NCBI RefSeq assembly: GCF_026210795.1
Contig: NC_089432.1
Coordinates: 2,728,001 to 2,792,000 of the forward strand
Origin: Rhizophagus irregularis
Taxonomy: Eukaryota; Glomeromycota; Glomeromycetes; Glomerales; Glomeraceae
Direction: 5' to 3'
DNA: 64,000 nucleotides
The notes under the pieces are model-generated. The model was not told the origin of the DNA and did not search any database. It saw only the letters and a list, made by a program, of their open reading frames with translations. Below, piece after piece: positions 24,527 through 35,642 of the stretch (its first letter is position 1; every line of letters starts with the position of its first letter). The position numbers and the translations under genes were made by a program.

Positions 24527-26644
24527 TTAATTGATTAAGTTACTTAAACTATCTTGAGCTTCTTGATATCCTTGTTCTGCAGATTTTTCATACCAATAAA
24601 TTGCTTGGTTTACATCCTTATTAATTCCAACTCCATATTCATACATATTACCAAGATTACACTGGGCCATATAATTTCCTAAATTTGCAGCATTTTGATA
24701 TAGTTCAAATGCCTTTTGCTCATTGACAACAGTTCCAACTCCATTACGATAACAATATGCTAAATTATTTATTCCAAATGAATATTCTAAATTTGCAGCT
24801 TTATGAAATAATTCAAATGCTTTTTGTTCATTAACGCTAGTTCCAATTCCATAAAAGTAACAATTCCCTAGATTATATATTCCATGTACACTTTCTAAAT
24901 TTGAAGCCTTTTTATATAGTTCAAATCCCTTTTGCTCATCAACACTGGCACCAATTCCTTTTATATAACAATATCCTAAACTAGTTATTCCAAATATATT
25001 TCCTAAATCTGCTGCATTTTGATATAGTTCAAATGCCTTTTGTTCATCAACACTAACTTCTATTCCAAAATGATTAAATACTCCAAGTAAAAGAACAGAA
25101 TTAGTATTATCCTGATTATTTAATAACCAATCATAAATTTCTTGTAAAATTATATTATGATCATTAGCATAATTTAAAATTTTACGTTTTCTCATTTTCA
25201 TTTCTATATTGTCAAAAATGATAATTATTTCATTAACAATTATGTCGAAGTTATTCTTTGATGACATCGTTTCCATTTCTTCTGCATTCATATTATCGAA
25301 ATTTTGAATAAATTGAGACATTTCTCCATGCAATGATTCACTAATTATATTGTTAGGCATTTCAACATTATTTTGCTGCTCATTTGGTAATCGGATACTT
25401 TCTTTTTGAGTAATAATTGCATTTATTCTTGCAACAACCTGGTCGATAGTTGGACGATTATCTGGTTCATTATTCCAACATTCTAAATATAAAATAGAAT
25501 TACAATTAATCAATATTATTTAATTATAATTAATAAAATTTAATTGTAAATATTTACCAGTATATATTTTTATGTAATCTTCAGGTGTATTGAGAATGGG
25601 CTTCTCTCTAAGACCTTGTGATATTTCCATAGCTAAACCAACATCGCATGGTTCATTACAAAAAGGTGGACGTCCACTAGAGATTTCCCATAAGAGTATG
25701 CCAATACTGTATATATCACTCTTTTTACTTAATTTATATATTTGTAATTGATTATTGCTATCTCTTTTTCTATTATAAAATTGTGGATCAACATAAGGCA
25801 CCACTCCAAATAATTTTGATTGAATATCAGATGATTCTTCAATCCTTTTTGATAATCCAAAATCAATCAATTTGATGGTATTCTTATGAACTAATATATT
25901 ATTGGAGTGCTATTATTAAATGAACGAATAAAGTAAATAATTATTATATCAGATATATAATCTTATTTAAATTTTATTAAATTATAATTTAAGTAAATAT
26001 CCTACCAAATCACGATGCACTATATCTTCATCATGTAAGCACAATATGGCATTAGCTAATTGAAATGCCAAAGTAAACTTCTCATTCCAAGAGAGATTTT
26101 CAAAGTGTTGGCTTAAATAGTTTCGAAGGGTACCACTATCGGCATATTCCATCACTAGCAAATATTTTTTTGAATCATCACTTTGGATTTCTTTTGAAGG
26201 AAAAAAGTTATTTTAGAATTTTTGTCTCTTTATTAAAATAATACATTTAATATATTTATAATACCGACTTGTTGTAATACCATGAAAGCGAATTATATTT
26301 TCATGAAAATCCACTTCACGTTGAAGTTTAAGCTAAATAAATGATATTATAAATTATGAACGTAATGTACATAGAGTATAATATGTAATGATATATAAAA
26401 ACATTATAGTTACTTCATTAACAATTTCTTTAGCCGTGATATTAAAATTAGTAAAAGATTTCAACGCTAAATAATTATGAGAATTTTTCCAGTTTGCACG
26501 ACACACTTTTCCAAAACCTCCAGAACCAATCTCTCGAATATTTTTAAAATGGTTATAGTCGTAATATCTAATTTGCTTCTTTGCAATAGATTCTTCAATC
26601 CAATTAATCCACTCATTAGAATTATTAGCAACGTTGTCAGACAT
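24527..26644 (-). CDS. Kinase-Sel1 repeat protein C
   Basis: Exons 26644-26414, 26332-26269, 26190-26006, 25909-25558 and 25482-24527 give about 595 aa. I chose the ATG at 26644 (MSDNVANNSNEW) because it aligns with the starts of the paralogues; an in-frame ATG at 26665 adds seven residues. The kinase has glycine loop GSGGFG, lysine K62 (LALK), a canonical HRDL with D159, N164, and DFG at 176-178. Six Sel1 repeats follow, with GIGASVDEQKGFELY-like units. It is therefore the most canonical of the three minus-strand copies. The exon 2 donor appears to be GTCGGT: a 4-bp insertion relative to its relatives places the usual GTATT donor out of phase, and only the upstream GT preserves the frame. 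Confidence 0.83.
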
Positions 26645-26929
26645 TTTAGATATCGTTAAGTACAAAAAATTTTTTAGAGTAGAGTTAATTTACGTAAAAA
26701 AGGTTAAGGTTTTCTTAAAAAAAAAAAAAATTGTACTACTTGGTGTTTTAAATGAGGCACGTTACAAAAATGAAGTCATACTCATGCAGGAAAAAAAATT
26801 AGTAATGAGCAACAATGTCCTACGTAAGACCCGTTCGCAATTTTGATGTTGCACAACAACTGGCAATTTTTATAGAGACTATCTATTTACATATTAAATA
26901 TGTTAAATACATTTTTAAAAATGTTTTTT
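26645..26929. other. 5' flank of kinase C
   Basis: It lacks the CTATAAATAG promoter shared by kinases A and B. No other gene is supported. Confidence 0.35.
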
Positions 26930-27081
26930 TTTTTATTAATTATTATAATGGTGTAGTAGCCGAAAAACGGAGCCGAATTCCTAATTGCCGATCATCCGGA
27001 CCCGGTTTAATCGCAGAAAATCCCCTGAAATTCCACGACGATCTACGCCTGAGCTGGGTCCGGATCACTTTGCGGGCATGA
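26930..27081. other. GC-rich island with inverted repeat
   Basis: A clearly GC-richer block in AT-rich DNA. ATCCGGACCC (about 26993) and GGGTCCGGAT (about 27055) form an inverted repeat with a loop of roughly 50 nt. It could be the footprint of a small foldback or MITE-like element. The 88-codon plus frame over it is not convincing. Confidence 0.4.
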
Positions 27082-27873
27082 TAGTATAAATTAAATATTT
27101 TGTATTTAGCGTTTATTATATTATTAAATATATTGAATAATTGATATTAACAAAAAAATACAAAAAATAATCAATGAATCTTATATAAAGTTGTCAGTGA
27201 AATAACCATCGATGAAACAATTGTAGGTGAAATAGGTGAAATGATCTTGTCTGTAAAATGATTGGTCGTGAAGTTAATTGTCGATGAGACGATTTTCGAT
27301 GAAATAAATGCATCTCGAAATCTAGACTCTTTTTTGCAACTTTATTAGTTAAAACTCGTTTAGAAATTACATAATATCTTACCTATGAAAATATAGAATA
27401 TATATAACCAAAACACTAATAGTTTATATCAGCTAAAATTTCAAAACAACAAAAACTATTAATATTTCTATTTTTCAACTGATAATTATGTGCTCCTCCA
27501 AAAACATTTTCCTATGCTCTTCCCTTTTATTATTATTTTTGGCTGATCCATTATCTATTTTATTATAAATGATTATTAATTTTGACTGATCCATTATCTA
27601 TTTTTATTTTTATTTTTATTTTTCAACAATGGGGTAATACAAATCTGGGATCTGAGCACAAAACACTACCGGTAACAGTATAAACCCAACTCTCACGAGA
27701 CTATAATTTATAAAAAACACTAGGCGTGACCAGTGCTGTTAGAGACAATAAAAGAAAAACGAACAAAATTACAAATTGAGAATTCTAACTAAACTAATCA
27801 TTCGTATTTTTTTTTTATCTAACGTACGATACTTTATGTAAATATTGTCAGGTATAGAATGATGCATTTTTTA
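27082..27873. other. Intergenic with short direct repeat
   Basis: CTGATCCATTATCTATTTT occurs twice about 45 bp apart (near 27543 and 27588). At 27190-27310 there are several degenerate GATGAAA/GTGAAAT units related in style to the foldback elements at 31-32 kb. GC-richer debris at 27630-27760 is unassigned. Confidence 0.35.
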
Positions 27874-28301
27874 TCAAGTCCGGAATTGTTTGTAATGGTG
27901 AGTTAGCAGTTGTGTGCGGGCGTAGGTGGCAAGTAATTCGTCTCTTGCATTTCCATAGCCGAGATGTAGGATACGTCGTTCATGGTAGTGTGTGATGAAT
28001 TGTCTGGCGGTAGAGTTCTTCTGAAAAAAGTGTTTGGATCGTTAATAATAGGTTGTTGTTTAGGGTGAGATAACCTAATGTGAAAAATTTTTTATAGGAA
28101 TTCTTTGTAGTAGACTCGTTCTGTCACGGTCCCCTTATGTTCTGTTTTTTGTTCCATGATGTTTTTATGAGCTGGCACTTTATTACCAAGGCCAAATTTG
28201 TATTTTCGAATCGTAACGTTATAACTAATCCTAAGACGATTAGAATGAATTTCTTTAACGTTCGATTTTTTCTTCCTAGAGTGTTTAGTGACTTTTTTTT
28301 T
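27874..28301 (-). pseudogene. Unrecognised gene remnant, two coherent coding pieces
   Basis: On the minus strand a frame from about 28301 to TAA 28092-28094 encodes SNVKEIHSNRLRISYNVTIR, then KYKFGLGNKVPAHKNIMEQK and TERVYYKEFL. Fifty-four bases after a GTTATC, a TTTTTTCAG acceptor precedes 28020-27874, which encodes KNSTARQFITHYHERRILHL, then GYGNARDELLATYARTQLLT, and stops at TGA. Both are compositionally unlike the surroundings and look like real coding exons, but their frames do not join with a simple splice, and an 11-A run at about 28292-28303 breaks the 5' frame. I do not recognise the protein. It could be a mobile-element protein or a decayed host gene. Confidence 0.4.
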
Positions 28302-28462
28302 TTAATGTTCTGCGTAAAAACTTGGGTCTTGTTTCGAGAGTGTGATGACATCAATAAGATATGCGAGATGAGAGCCGCAGCGCCATCGACATTGAGACAC
28401 AACGAAGGCGCTGGGATAAACACAAGAGTTTTGTAAACAATGCATATAAAAACCCAGGATAT

Positions 28463-28605
28463 GAATTCCGTGCAAATTCCGTACCCAAACCATATTTTTA
28501 GTGATACGGAATTGTGCATTTTTCCGTATTCTATTATGATACGTTATTTCTAAGGAAAAAAATCGTATAAAAACTTTATAAAACGTATCCAATTTTTTTA
28601 TAGGG
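28463..28605 (+). repeat. Truncated copy of the CCCTATAAAAAA terminal-repeat element
   Basis: Nearly identical to the reverse complement of 57135-57280, including TGATACGGAATTGTGCATTT and AAAACGTATCCAA, and ending TTTTTTATAGGG at 28605. Only one end of the element was found here. Confidence 0.8.
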
Positions 28606-28672
28606 AATATGAGCCCTTTATGGAAAAAAAGATGAAATATTAAAAATGGATCGACTTTTTTTACAGGACCTT
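28606..28672 (+). repeat. Dispersed repeat, copy 1
   Basis: ATGAGCCCTTTATGG, then AAAAAGATGAAATAT and ATGGATCGACTTTTTT. It matches 39703-39770 (reverse) and 60487-60540 (same strand). The outer part, CCTGTAAAAAA read in reverse, resembles the ends of the CCCTATAAAAAA element. Confidence 0.65.
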
Positions 28673-29196
28673 GAAAAATTAGTTTTTGTCGGCGGAAGAG
28701 TATCTTCAATCACCTATAAGGGAATCCTTACTAGTTTAGAAATTTATGGAATGTGGATCATGGAATCGTAAATATATTATTCAATAACATGATTGAAATG
28801 AGTAAAAACCGGTAACGGGTTAGTTCAAATATATTATAACAGATTAGTTCATTTAAATGTTTTAATAATTATTTTTTAAAAAAATAATAATTTTATTACG
28901 AAAAGTATTAATACCAAATTGATAAATATTAGTTATGTTTTTCGAAAATAATAATAAAAATCATGAAGTTATTACAATGAGTAATTTGATTATAGTTATG
29001 AATTACACTACATTAAATTTGCCACAGAGAAATTTTGGTAAAATTTTTTTGGTAAATAATTTTTCGAAAAATTAAAAATTTTTGTATTAATTATTAATGA
29101 TGTCATATTTCTAGAAAATAATTAATTATGCAACTAGAGAAACAGATTTAATTGGTTCACATCTTCAACATACTGAGATAATATCCAAATAAACGA

Positions 29197-29636
29197 TTAA
29201 GGCTTACAAGTTACTTGATCAAATTTCCAATCATCAACACTGCCTGTTATAACAAAACAGGCACCCGCATTAAAAGGTCCCCGTATTTTCTTTTTCTCGA
29301 AACTACCTAAAACTTTAGCATAAACCGTGTACGTTTCATCTGGAAACGTAAGGTATTGATGGAAATTCGGGCCATAGTTATCGTAACTACAATCACTGTA
29401 GTGTTTGCTACCGGCTATGCGGTAACCATTTGAATCCTCTACCCAAATTCTACAACTGCAGAGAGTCAAAGCCAATTCCGTGTCGGTACTATATGCTATA
29501 AATTAAACCAAAAAGTTGAATCATTAGAAAAGAGAATGGAGAACATATTATTAAATGTAAGGACTTTACCTTTAATGTCCATTATATAGAAACACATGAA
29601 AATGACAGTAAGAAGGTAAAAGCTTTGAAATTTCAT
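29197..29636 (-). CDS. Small secreted cysteine-containing protein
   Basis: Two exons, 29636-29570 and 29495-29197, with a 74-nt GT-AG intron (GTAAAG, TTTATAG), give 121 aa. The first exon encodes a hydrophobic N-terminus, MKFQSFYLLTVIFMCFYIM, that reads as a signal peptide; cleavage near residues 22-24 is inferred. The mature part of about 98 aa is rich in Tyr, Asp and Gly and has five cysteines (CSC pair, DCS, ACF, TCK). It has no transmembrane segment and no Lys-Arg processing array. I know no matching domain; the pattern resembles a small beta-rich extracellular domain, and a secreted effector-like role is only a hypothesis. The start is set by the signal peptide and intron phase; the longest uninterrupted frame alone begins too late, inside exon 2. 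Confidence 0.7.
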
Positions 29637-30874
29637 ATTAGTTAATAACTTTTTTCAGTTGGTAGACCTGGAGGAGTATTAGTTTGAGTAGTTGTGGCGG
29701 TAGAAATGAATGTTGAAGGTTTAGCCTATTTTAATGCTTCAATTTGGGAGTTTCAATCTCTGCTTCTTTTTCTAAACGTAAGTTGATTCTGTAAAACAAA
29801 TTTTGGTGGCAGTGGTAAAGTTATATATATAATTTCAAAACCTAGATTTTCAATGATTTTCTGCCAAGAGCTATGACTTGGCTTGATTCGCTTTGTCCAT
29901 TTGAATCAATCTATAATTGACAATAAAATTCGCACATCCTGTTCAAAGGAGTATAGAGTTCTTTTTTTAAAAAATAGATTTATCATAGTATTTTAGTTAA
30001 ATAATAATAGTTAAATAAGTAAATCTAATTTTATCTTTTATTCATTATTCTGTGTTTATTATTATTTATTATTGTTTTTTTTGAAATAGGAGCGCGGACA
30101 ACCTTGCCACGTGAATAAAGTTAGCCTAATAACCAAAAGTAATAAAAATAAATTTTCTCCTTATCTATTACCATTGATAGTCTCCCAAATATCAATAAAA
30201 AAACCCCCCGTTTCTTATTATTTATTTTGCTCAATTTTTTATGAATTTTGCTATATTTAGGATATCAAAATTTTTTATACTCATTTAAATGATTTTAGTT
30301 TTACAATACTGACAGCATTTTACCGACATGAAAATTACCTTAATAGTTCCTTACTGCGTTTTAATTTCAAATTATTTGATTAAAATTCATATTACACTTC
30401 GTGATTTCGAAGTTAGTTTTCTTTGTGAATAGTTAAACAAAAATGCAGATTATTCCTAACTATCATATAATTCATACCATATCAACAAATGAAAATATGA
30501 TCTGTTAACTGGAAAAATATAACATAACCGATACATTACAAAGAAATCAACTTATCAAGCATTTATTATTGGTAATCAGATTTTCCTCTTATTTTTAAGG
30601 ATTATGGTGCCTTTCCGAAAAAAACAATCCCAAGTCATCAAATTATTACGAACCCACATAAAGTAAACATGCATTTTATACGAACCGAAAACAAATATTG
30701 TATTTTTACTTACCAAAAACGGTTAAAAAAGTGATCCCTATTAAAACGAAATGTATATTTGTGCTCGTGTAATAAATGTCTAAATAAGCACCATTTTGTC
30801 GCAAAATGGTACTTTTTTAGACGTTTTGCACACATGAACATAAATATGAAACGAATTAGGGTTAGGCTGTTAGG
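29637..30874. other. Intergenic, AT-rich
   Basis: No supported gene. Frames of about 70 codons overlap on both strands at 30710-30968 and arise from the imperfect inverted sequence around 30780-30830 (AAATGGTACTTTTTTAGACG-like pairs). Confidence 0.35.
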
Positions 30875-31000
30875 AGTATCCTCCGATCCAAACTTTTCGC
30901 TGAAATCAATTTCACAGAAACGCATATTGCTGAAGCATGTTTCGCCGAATTGCCATTTTCCCGAATAGACATTTTACCGAAGGCCATTTCGCCAAAACCA
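30875..31000 (+). repeat. Sub-repeat terminal region of a foldback element, partial copy
   Basis: Degenerate CGCCGAA/CATTTCGCC units follow a GTATCC start (TTTCGCCGAATTGCCATTTT, ACCGAAGGCCATTTCGCC). It resembles the left arm of the element at 31887. No matching right arm is found immediately downstream. Confidence 0.6.
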
Positions 31001-31886
31001 TTCCGGTGGAGGGACTGGAATTTGGAACCGGTTGCACAAACCGGTTGTAAATTCGGTTTCCAACAATGATTCGGTTTCATTTTTTTTTTTTTTTTTTGAA
31101 CCATGATCACGTGATCATTTGTGACCGACATGAAAATTCCTAATTCGGAACTACGTTACTACGTATAAAAAAATTGACCCAGAATTATGAATTTGGCTGA
31201 AATTATGGTTTGCTTTGTAAAAATCGGGTTGAATCGGGTTGAATCAGGTCAATCCGGCTGTACCCGTTTTAAATTTAGTTTGCGAAAATACAACTGGCAC
31301 GTTTTTAAAATAAATTAAAAACACGCGAAACTCGCTTCGGCCTCTAACGGTTCTCGTCACTAGTTATTAATTAATTCTCAAAAAGTTATCATATTTATTA
31401 ATAAAAAAGAATCTGTTCTATTCGTCTATTGTATCCTTTTTTAATTGTTTAGATTATTAAAAAAAATTTTCGTAATTGTATGTTGATCATTTTAGCATGA
31501 CCTGACGAAAAAAAAGGATCTCTTGACAATTATAATTATGCCTTTTGTTCTTAAGAAAATCTTAGATAATTATTTACTATTAATTGCAAAAAAAAAAAAT
31601 CTCATATTTAATAAAAAAGAATCTATCCTATTGTACTCTATCTTTTTAATTATTCAAAATAATTGATTAAATACATTTTCTAAACAATAACTTGATCATC
31701 ATTCAAGATTATAAGAAAAAAATCATATACTTTTTAAACATCATAAATTTAGATTACAAATTTTTTTAAAAAGAGAGAATTCATATCATTTTTTTGGTTT
31801 AGTTAAGGCCATTTTAAACTAATAATTAGTTTAACGTCTTTTATGGCTGAAAATTTGAGGGGGAAGGGAACAATTTCAGGTAATGA
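31001..31886. other. Intergenic with transposon-like debris
   Basis: Contains GAACCGGTTGCACAAACCGGTT repeats at about 31025-31047 and a duplicated AATCGGGTTG near 31223. A GC-rich ACTCGCTTCGGCCTCTAACG stretch precedes CACTAGT at 31362, a weak Helitron-end-like match. No gene is supported. Confidence 0.3.
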
Positions 31887-32490
31887 GGTATCCGGACTTT
31901 TCGCTGAAGTCTATTTCATCGAAACCATTTCGCCGAAGGGATATTATTTCACCGAAGGGATATTTCGCCGAATGGACATTTTGTCGAATGGACATTTCGC
32001 CGTTAAATTATTTATTCCATTTGGCTATTTTATTATTTTTATACTAAATACACAAAGAAATCTTTTCTAGAAAAATTTTTGAATTAGCTAATTTTTATTA
32101 AATTTGTCTTGTTGTTTATAATATATTGATCATTTTTTACTGAATAAATGTTTTTAGGAAAATAAGTTATTTATTTATTGCTTAACAATTAATATCAGTT
32201 AATTGAATGTTAAAGAGATAATATCCTGGAAAAAAAAATTTTTTAATTTTTATTTTCATTGCGTGATGAATATTATTTAATCGCTACCATCTTCGGCGAA
32301 ATGTCCATTTAGCGAAATGGGATTCAGTGAAATAGAATTTGGCGAAATAGAAGATACGGTGAATGGATTCGATAAAATACACTTTTGCAAAATATCCTCT
32401 CAGCGAAACATCACTTCAGTGATACATCCCTTCGGCGAAATGGCTTTGGCGAAATGGGTTTCGATGATATGGATTTCGACGAAATGTACC
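31887..32490. mobile_element. Foldback element with CGCCGAA sub-repeat arms
   Basis: The left arm (31887-32010) has TTTCGCTGAAG, CATTTCGCCGAAGGG and TTTCGCCGAATGGACATTTT units. The right arm (about 32290-32490) is the inverted version, TTCGGCGAAATGTCC through GACGAAATGTACC. Both outer ends begin GGTA when read inward. The arms flank about 280 bp of AT-rich DNA without a gene. Such arms built of short degenerate repeats are known from several DNA transposon groups; the superfamily cannot be assigned. Confidence 0.65.
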
Positions 32491-33195
32491 GTAACCATTG
32501 AATAGTATAGTATTACAATTAAGTAATTATGTTTAACTAACTTGAAATTGCCTTTATTCAGAACGTGAATATTAATTAAACAACAAGTAATTATAGAATT
32601 TGTATTTTTAGAACTTTGTATTTTAGATTTTTTTTTTCTGCGATATATGTAAATTGTGATTAATCTTTATTGGCTCATTTAAAATTAATTATCACGTGAA
32701 ATCAGAAATTTTTATTGGTGATCATCATGTGAAATCTAACCAATAAACGGATTTTTAACCATTGATAGGATTCAAGGTGAATGGATGGATTTTGGGTCGC
32801 ATCACCAAATGCACATGTTAAAAAAGAATTATTTAATAAAAATATTAGTAAAAATTAAATGTAATTATTTAATTGTTAAACATAATAAAAAAACATATCA
32901 GATATTCTGTTGCATCTTTTTTTTTTTTTTGAATAACAATTCCTTGTAATCCATATTCGGATAATATTAGATAATATTAGTGCCTATGCGGAATGTAATC
33001 TCTAAGATCAACTATGGAGTAAAATTAGTACGATCAGATAATAAACCTTACCACCCTATTAAACTTAATTTTTTTCTTTTTTTTTATTAATGACGTATTA
33101 TAAATCTTTTTTGGTAACTTTCCGAATAAGAAAATAAATACGGGTATGTTAAATCTAAACAAGGTAAGTATATTTTAGTAATTTTAAACATTTTT
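32491..33195. other. Intergenic, AT-rich
   Basis: Contains a short AGATAATATT repeat (about 32957-32980). No gene is supported. Confidence 0.35.
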
Positions 33196-33310
33196 GCCAA
33201 GTGGAAATATTAGAAGAAAATTCCAAATGGAAATAATTTCAAAAAGTTAAACTCCAAATGAGGAAACACTCAAAAGTCAAACCTCAAATGGAAATCGCTC
33301 AAAAATTATT
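33196..33310. repeat. Degenerate tandem repeat, ~30-bp unit
   Basis: About four copies of a unit containing CAAATGGAAAT and CAAAAAGTTAAAC or CAAAAGTCAAACC, with many substitutions. Confidence 0.75.
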
Positions 33311-33995
33311 TTTACTTTAACTGTTATTCAAGTTACTTAAAGTCGCCAAATTAGCTTATTATCTATTGTAATTAGGGTAAATCTTTTTAACTTCTTCGAT
33401 AAAAATGTTATTAGGGATACATTTTGAAAATATTAATAATAATTAATACATAATTTGAATTTTTTTTAGTAAAAAAAATTTCTCGCTGTGAAGAAGAAAT
33501 GATACTAGAATTTACAATAAATAAAGTAAAAATTATTCATAACACAAAAAAAAAATCAAAAATTTTTTATTGACGCGATACATATTTTTTTTTCACGATC
33601 ACTCGTACCCAAAATTGGTTTTTTTATCTTGCATAATTATTAGGAGCATATTGTTTTCATTATAAAGGAAAAATCTTCGAATTTACAAGATGCTTCACAA
33701 CCCAGAGAATTATATTTAAAAAGAAAATTATTTTCAGGAATGTTACTGCATTTTTAGCCAAACATGGATAATCAAATCATTAGATATCGAAAGGATATAT
33801 TTTAAAAAAAGATGCAAGTATTCGCTCATCCAGATAGTAAGAAATTTATAAGATTGAAAGCTTTAGCTCATATCTAATTTTGAAATAATTTAATATCAAA
33901 TGAATTATTAAAACTTTTATTTGAAATCTATTTAACTACAGGAAACATCCAATTTTTTGTCACATGATAAAATCGTCATGAATTATATATGATAT
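33311..33995. other. 3' flank of F-box gene 1
   Basis: AT-rich with homopolymer runs. No gene or repeat is supported. Confidence 0.35.
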
Positions 33996-35540
33996 TCATC
34001 CTTGTAAATAATCAATAAGATTACTATTTACAGAACGATTAGTTTCGTCAGATATACTTAAATAATAAAAATTTCGAACTTCAACATTATGTAACTTAAA
34101 TTCCTTTACTATATCTTCCGAATCATACAAATCTCCATTATTAATGCTTCTGATAGCTAAATACTTGACTCTTTTTTCATTCATAATAAATTCCTTTGTA
34201 TAACTTAAAATATCATCCCAACCTATTTGCCTTATTAATAATTTATTAATAAAAGTATTTTGGGAATTTTGTAAGAATATTCTAAATTCACTTCTCTTAA
34301 TACTAAGCGTCAGACTTAAATATTCTAATTTAGAAGGGAGAGCTTGACCTAAATTTTGTAATATGGTTGAACTACCTTTAATATTATCATAATCATCTGT
34401 CCTAATATCAATTGAAAGATAATTAAGATTTTGTCTAATAATATTTTCGATTATATTGAAAATTCGATAAGTAATAATCTGACTTTCATATCCATTAAAT
34501 TCAAGAAATTTGAGATTTTTACAATATTTTATAATTAATTCTGAATATCGTTCAAATCCAAATTTACACCCAAAATTTTCTAAATAACTTCCAGATTTTT
34601 GTAATACTAATTCCATTGATTGGATTGACATTAAACCATCCGTAAATAAAGATTTTAATATAAATGGTTTAGTTAATTTATTAATTTGTAGAGAAAAATT
34701 CTCATCTAAAGAATAACAATAAATAATATGAACAGATTCCAAAACATTTAATTGTTTGAATATGTCACTAACAAAATGCATCAAATTGGCTCGATAGAAT
34801 GTAATTGTTTTTAAGGTATTTGAACAATTAAAATCTTTTAATAATAATAATGAGTGGTCTGATTTAAATCTAATATATCCTGTTAATAAAAATTTTTTTG
34901 GATTTTGATGTGATTTAATTAATAATTGTAACATATAATCATTAGAAGAATTACACCCATTAACCCAATCATGTCCAAGATATTTTAGATTTCTAATATT
35001 ATGAATGAAATTTGGATTTTTTAAAATTAATTTAACAATATCACCATAAATTGTGCTACTATAAGGATTGTAAATCTCAATTTCAAGGGTATGTAATTTT
35101 ATTTCATTTTCGATAAACATTTTAAATAATGATGTACATATATCATTCAATATTTTATGTCTAATTTCGAAGGTTGAAGTTTTAATAACAACTTTAAGCC
35201 ACTTTTCAAAAGATAAAATAAACTTACGTATATTCAAATATTTTAAAAACATAAAATAATTGAAGAATGTATTTGAAGGTAATGAATTATTAATAATATT
35301 ATATTCTTTTAGTTGTGTTTTAATATCATCATTTAAATATTGTAAGTAAATTTCTAAATAATTATAGTTTCTGATACAGATTGAAAATGGGTTTTCCCAT
35401 AATAATGGAGCAGCTAAACGACACCATAATCTGTTAACTAAAACGCATGAATATAAAGTTGAAAAATCATTATGAAAATATTTTATAACTTCATATGTTA
35501 ATTCTGGTAAATCTCCTAAAAATATTTTTGAACATGACAT
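33996..35540 (-). CDS. F-box protein 1 (F-box/LRR-like)
   Basis: A single-exon 514-aa protein. Residues 10-50 (LPELTYEVIKYF, then TLYSCVLVNRLWCRLAAPLLW) match the F-box consensus, including the L-P-E start and the W-C-R-L helix that binds Skp1. The rest is a long Leu/Ile/Asn-rich region with repeated LKYLGH, LKFLEF and LEYLSLTL-type strands, a degenerate leucine-rich repeat solenoid that would bind a substrate. It is therefore a likely substrate adaptor of an SCF ubiquitin ligase. Four conserved relatives lie in or near this window in various states. There is no signal peptide. A shared upstream element lies 86 bp before the ATG. Confidence 0.85.
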   Translation of the reverse strand: MSCSKIFLGDLPELTYEVIKYFHNDFSTLYSCVLVNRLWCRLAAPLLWENPFSICIRNYNYLEIYLQYLNDDIKTQLKEYNIINNSLPSNTFFNYFMFLKYLNIRKFILSFEKWLKVVIKTSTFEIRHKILNDICTSLFKMFIENEIKLHTLEIEIYNPYSSTIYGDIVKLILKNPNFIHNIRNLKYLGHDWVNGCNSSNDYMLQLLIKSHQNPKKFLLTGYIRFKSDHSLLLLKDFNCSNTLKTITFYRANLMHFVSDIFKQLNVLESVHIIYCYSLDENFSLQINKLTKPFILKSLFTDGLMSIQSMELVLQKSGSYLENFGCKFGFERYSELIIKYCKNLKFLEFNGYESQIITYRIFNIIENIIRQNLNYLSIDIRTDDYDNIKGSSTILQNLGQALPSKLEYLSLTLSIKRSEFRIFLQNSQNTFINKLLIRQIGWDDILSYTKEFIMNEKRVKYLAIRSINNGDLYDSEDIVKEFKLHNVEVRNFYYLSISDETNRSVNSNLIDYLQG

Positions 35541-35625
35541 ATTGTAAAACGAAAGAAGGGAGAGAGAGGTAATCGTGTATCACATTTACATATTGTGTAA
35601 ATATAACTTTCGGAATGATGATCCT

Positions 35626-35642
35626 GATATTGTCGCACAATT
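35626..35642 (-). promoter_or_regulatory. Conserved upstream motif of F-box gene 1
   Basis: GATATTGTCGCACAATT on the plus strand, 86 bp upstream of the ATG. It is identical to the motif before F-box genes 2 and 4. The adjacent TTTCGCCAATTTTGTGT also resembles the sequence upstream of gene 4. Confidence 0.6.

Noticed and set aside
28124-28709. 131- and 135-codon minus-strand frames
   Set aside because: They run through the terminal-repeat element copy and out of frame with the more coherent coding pieces.
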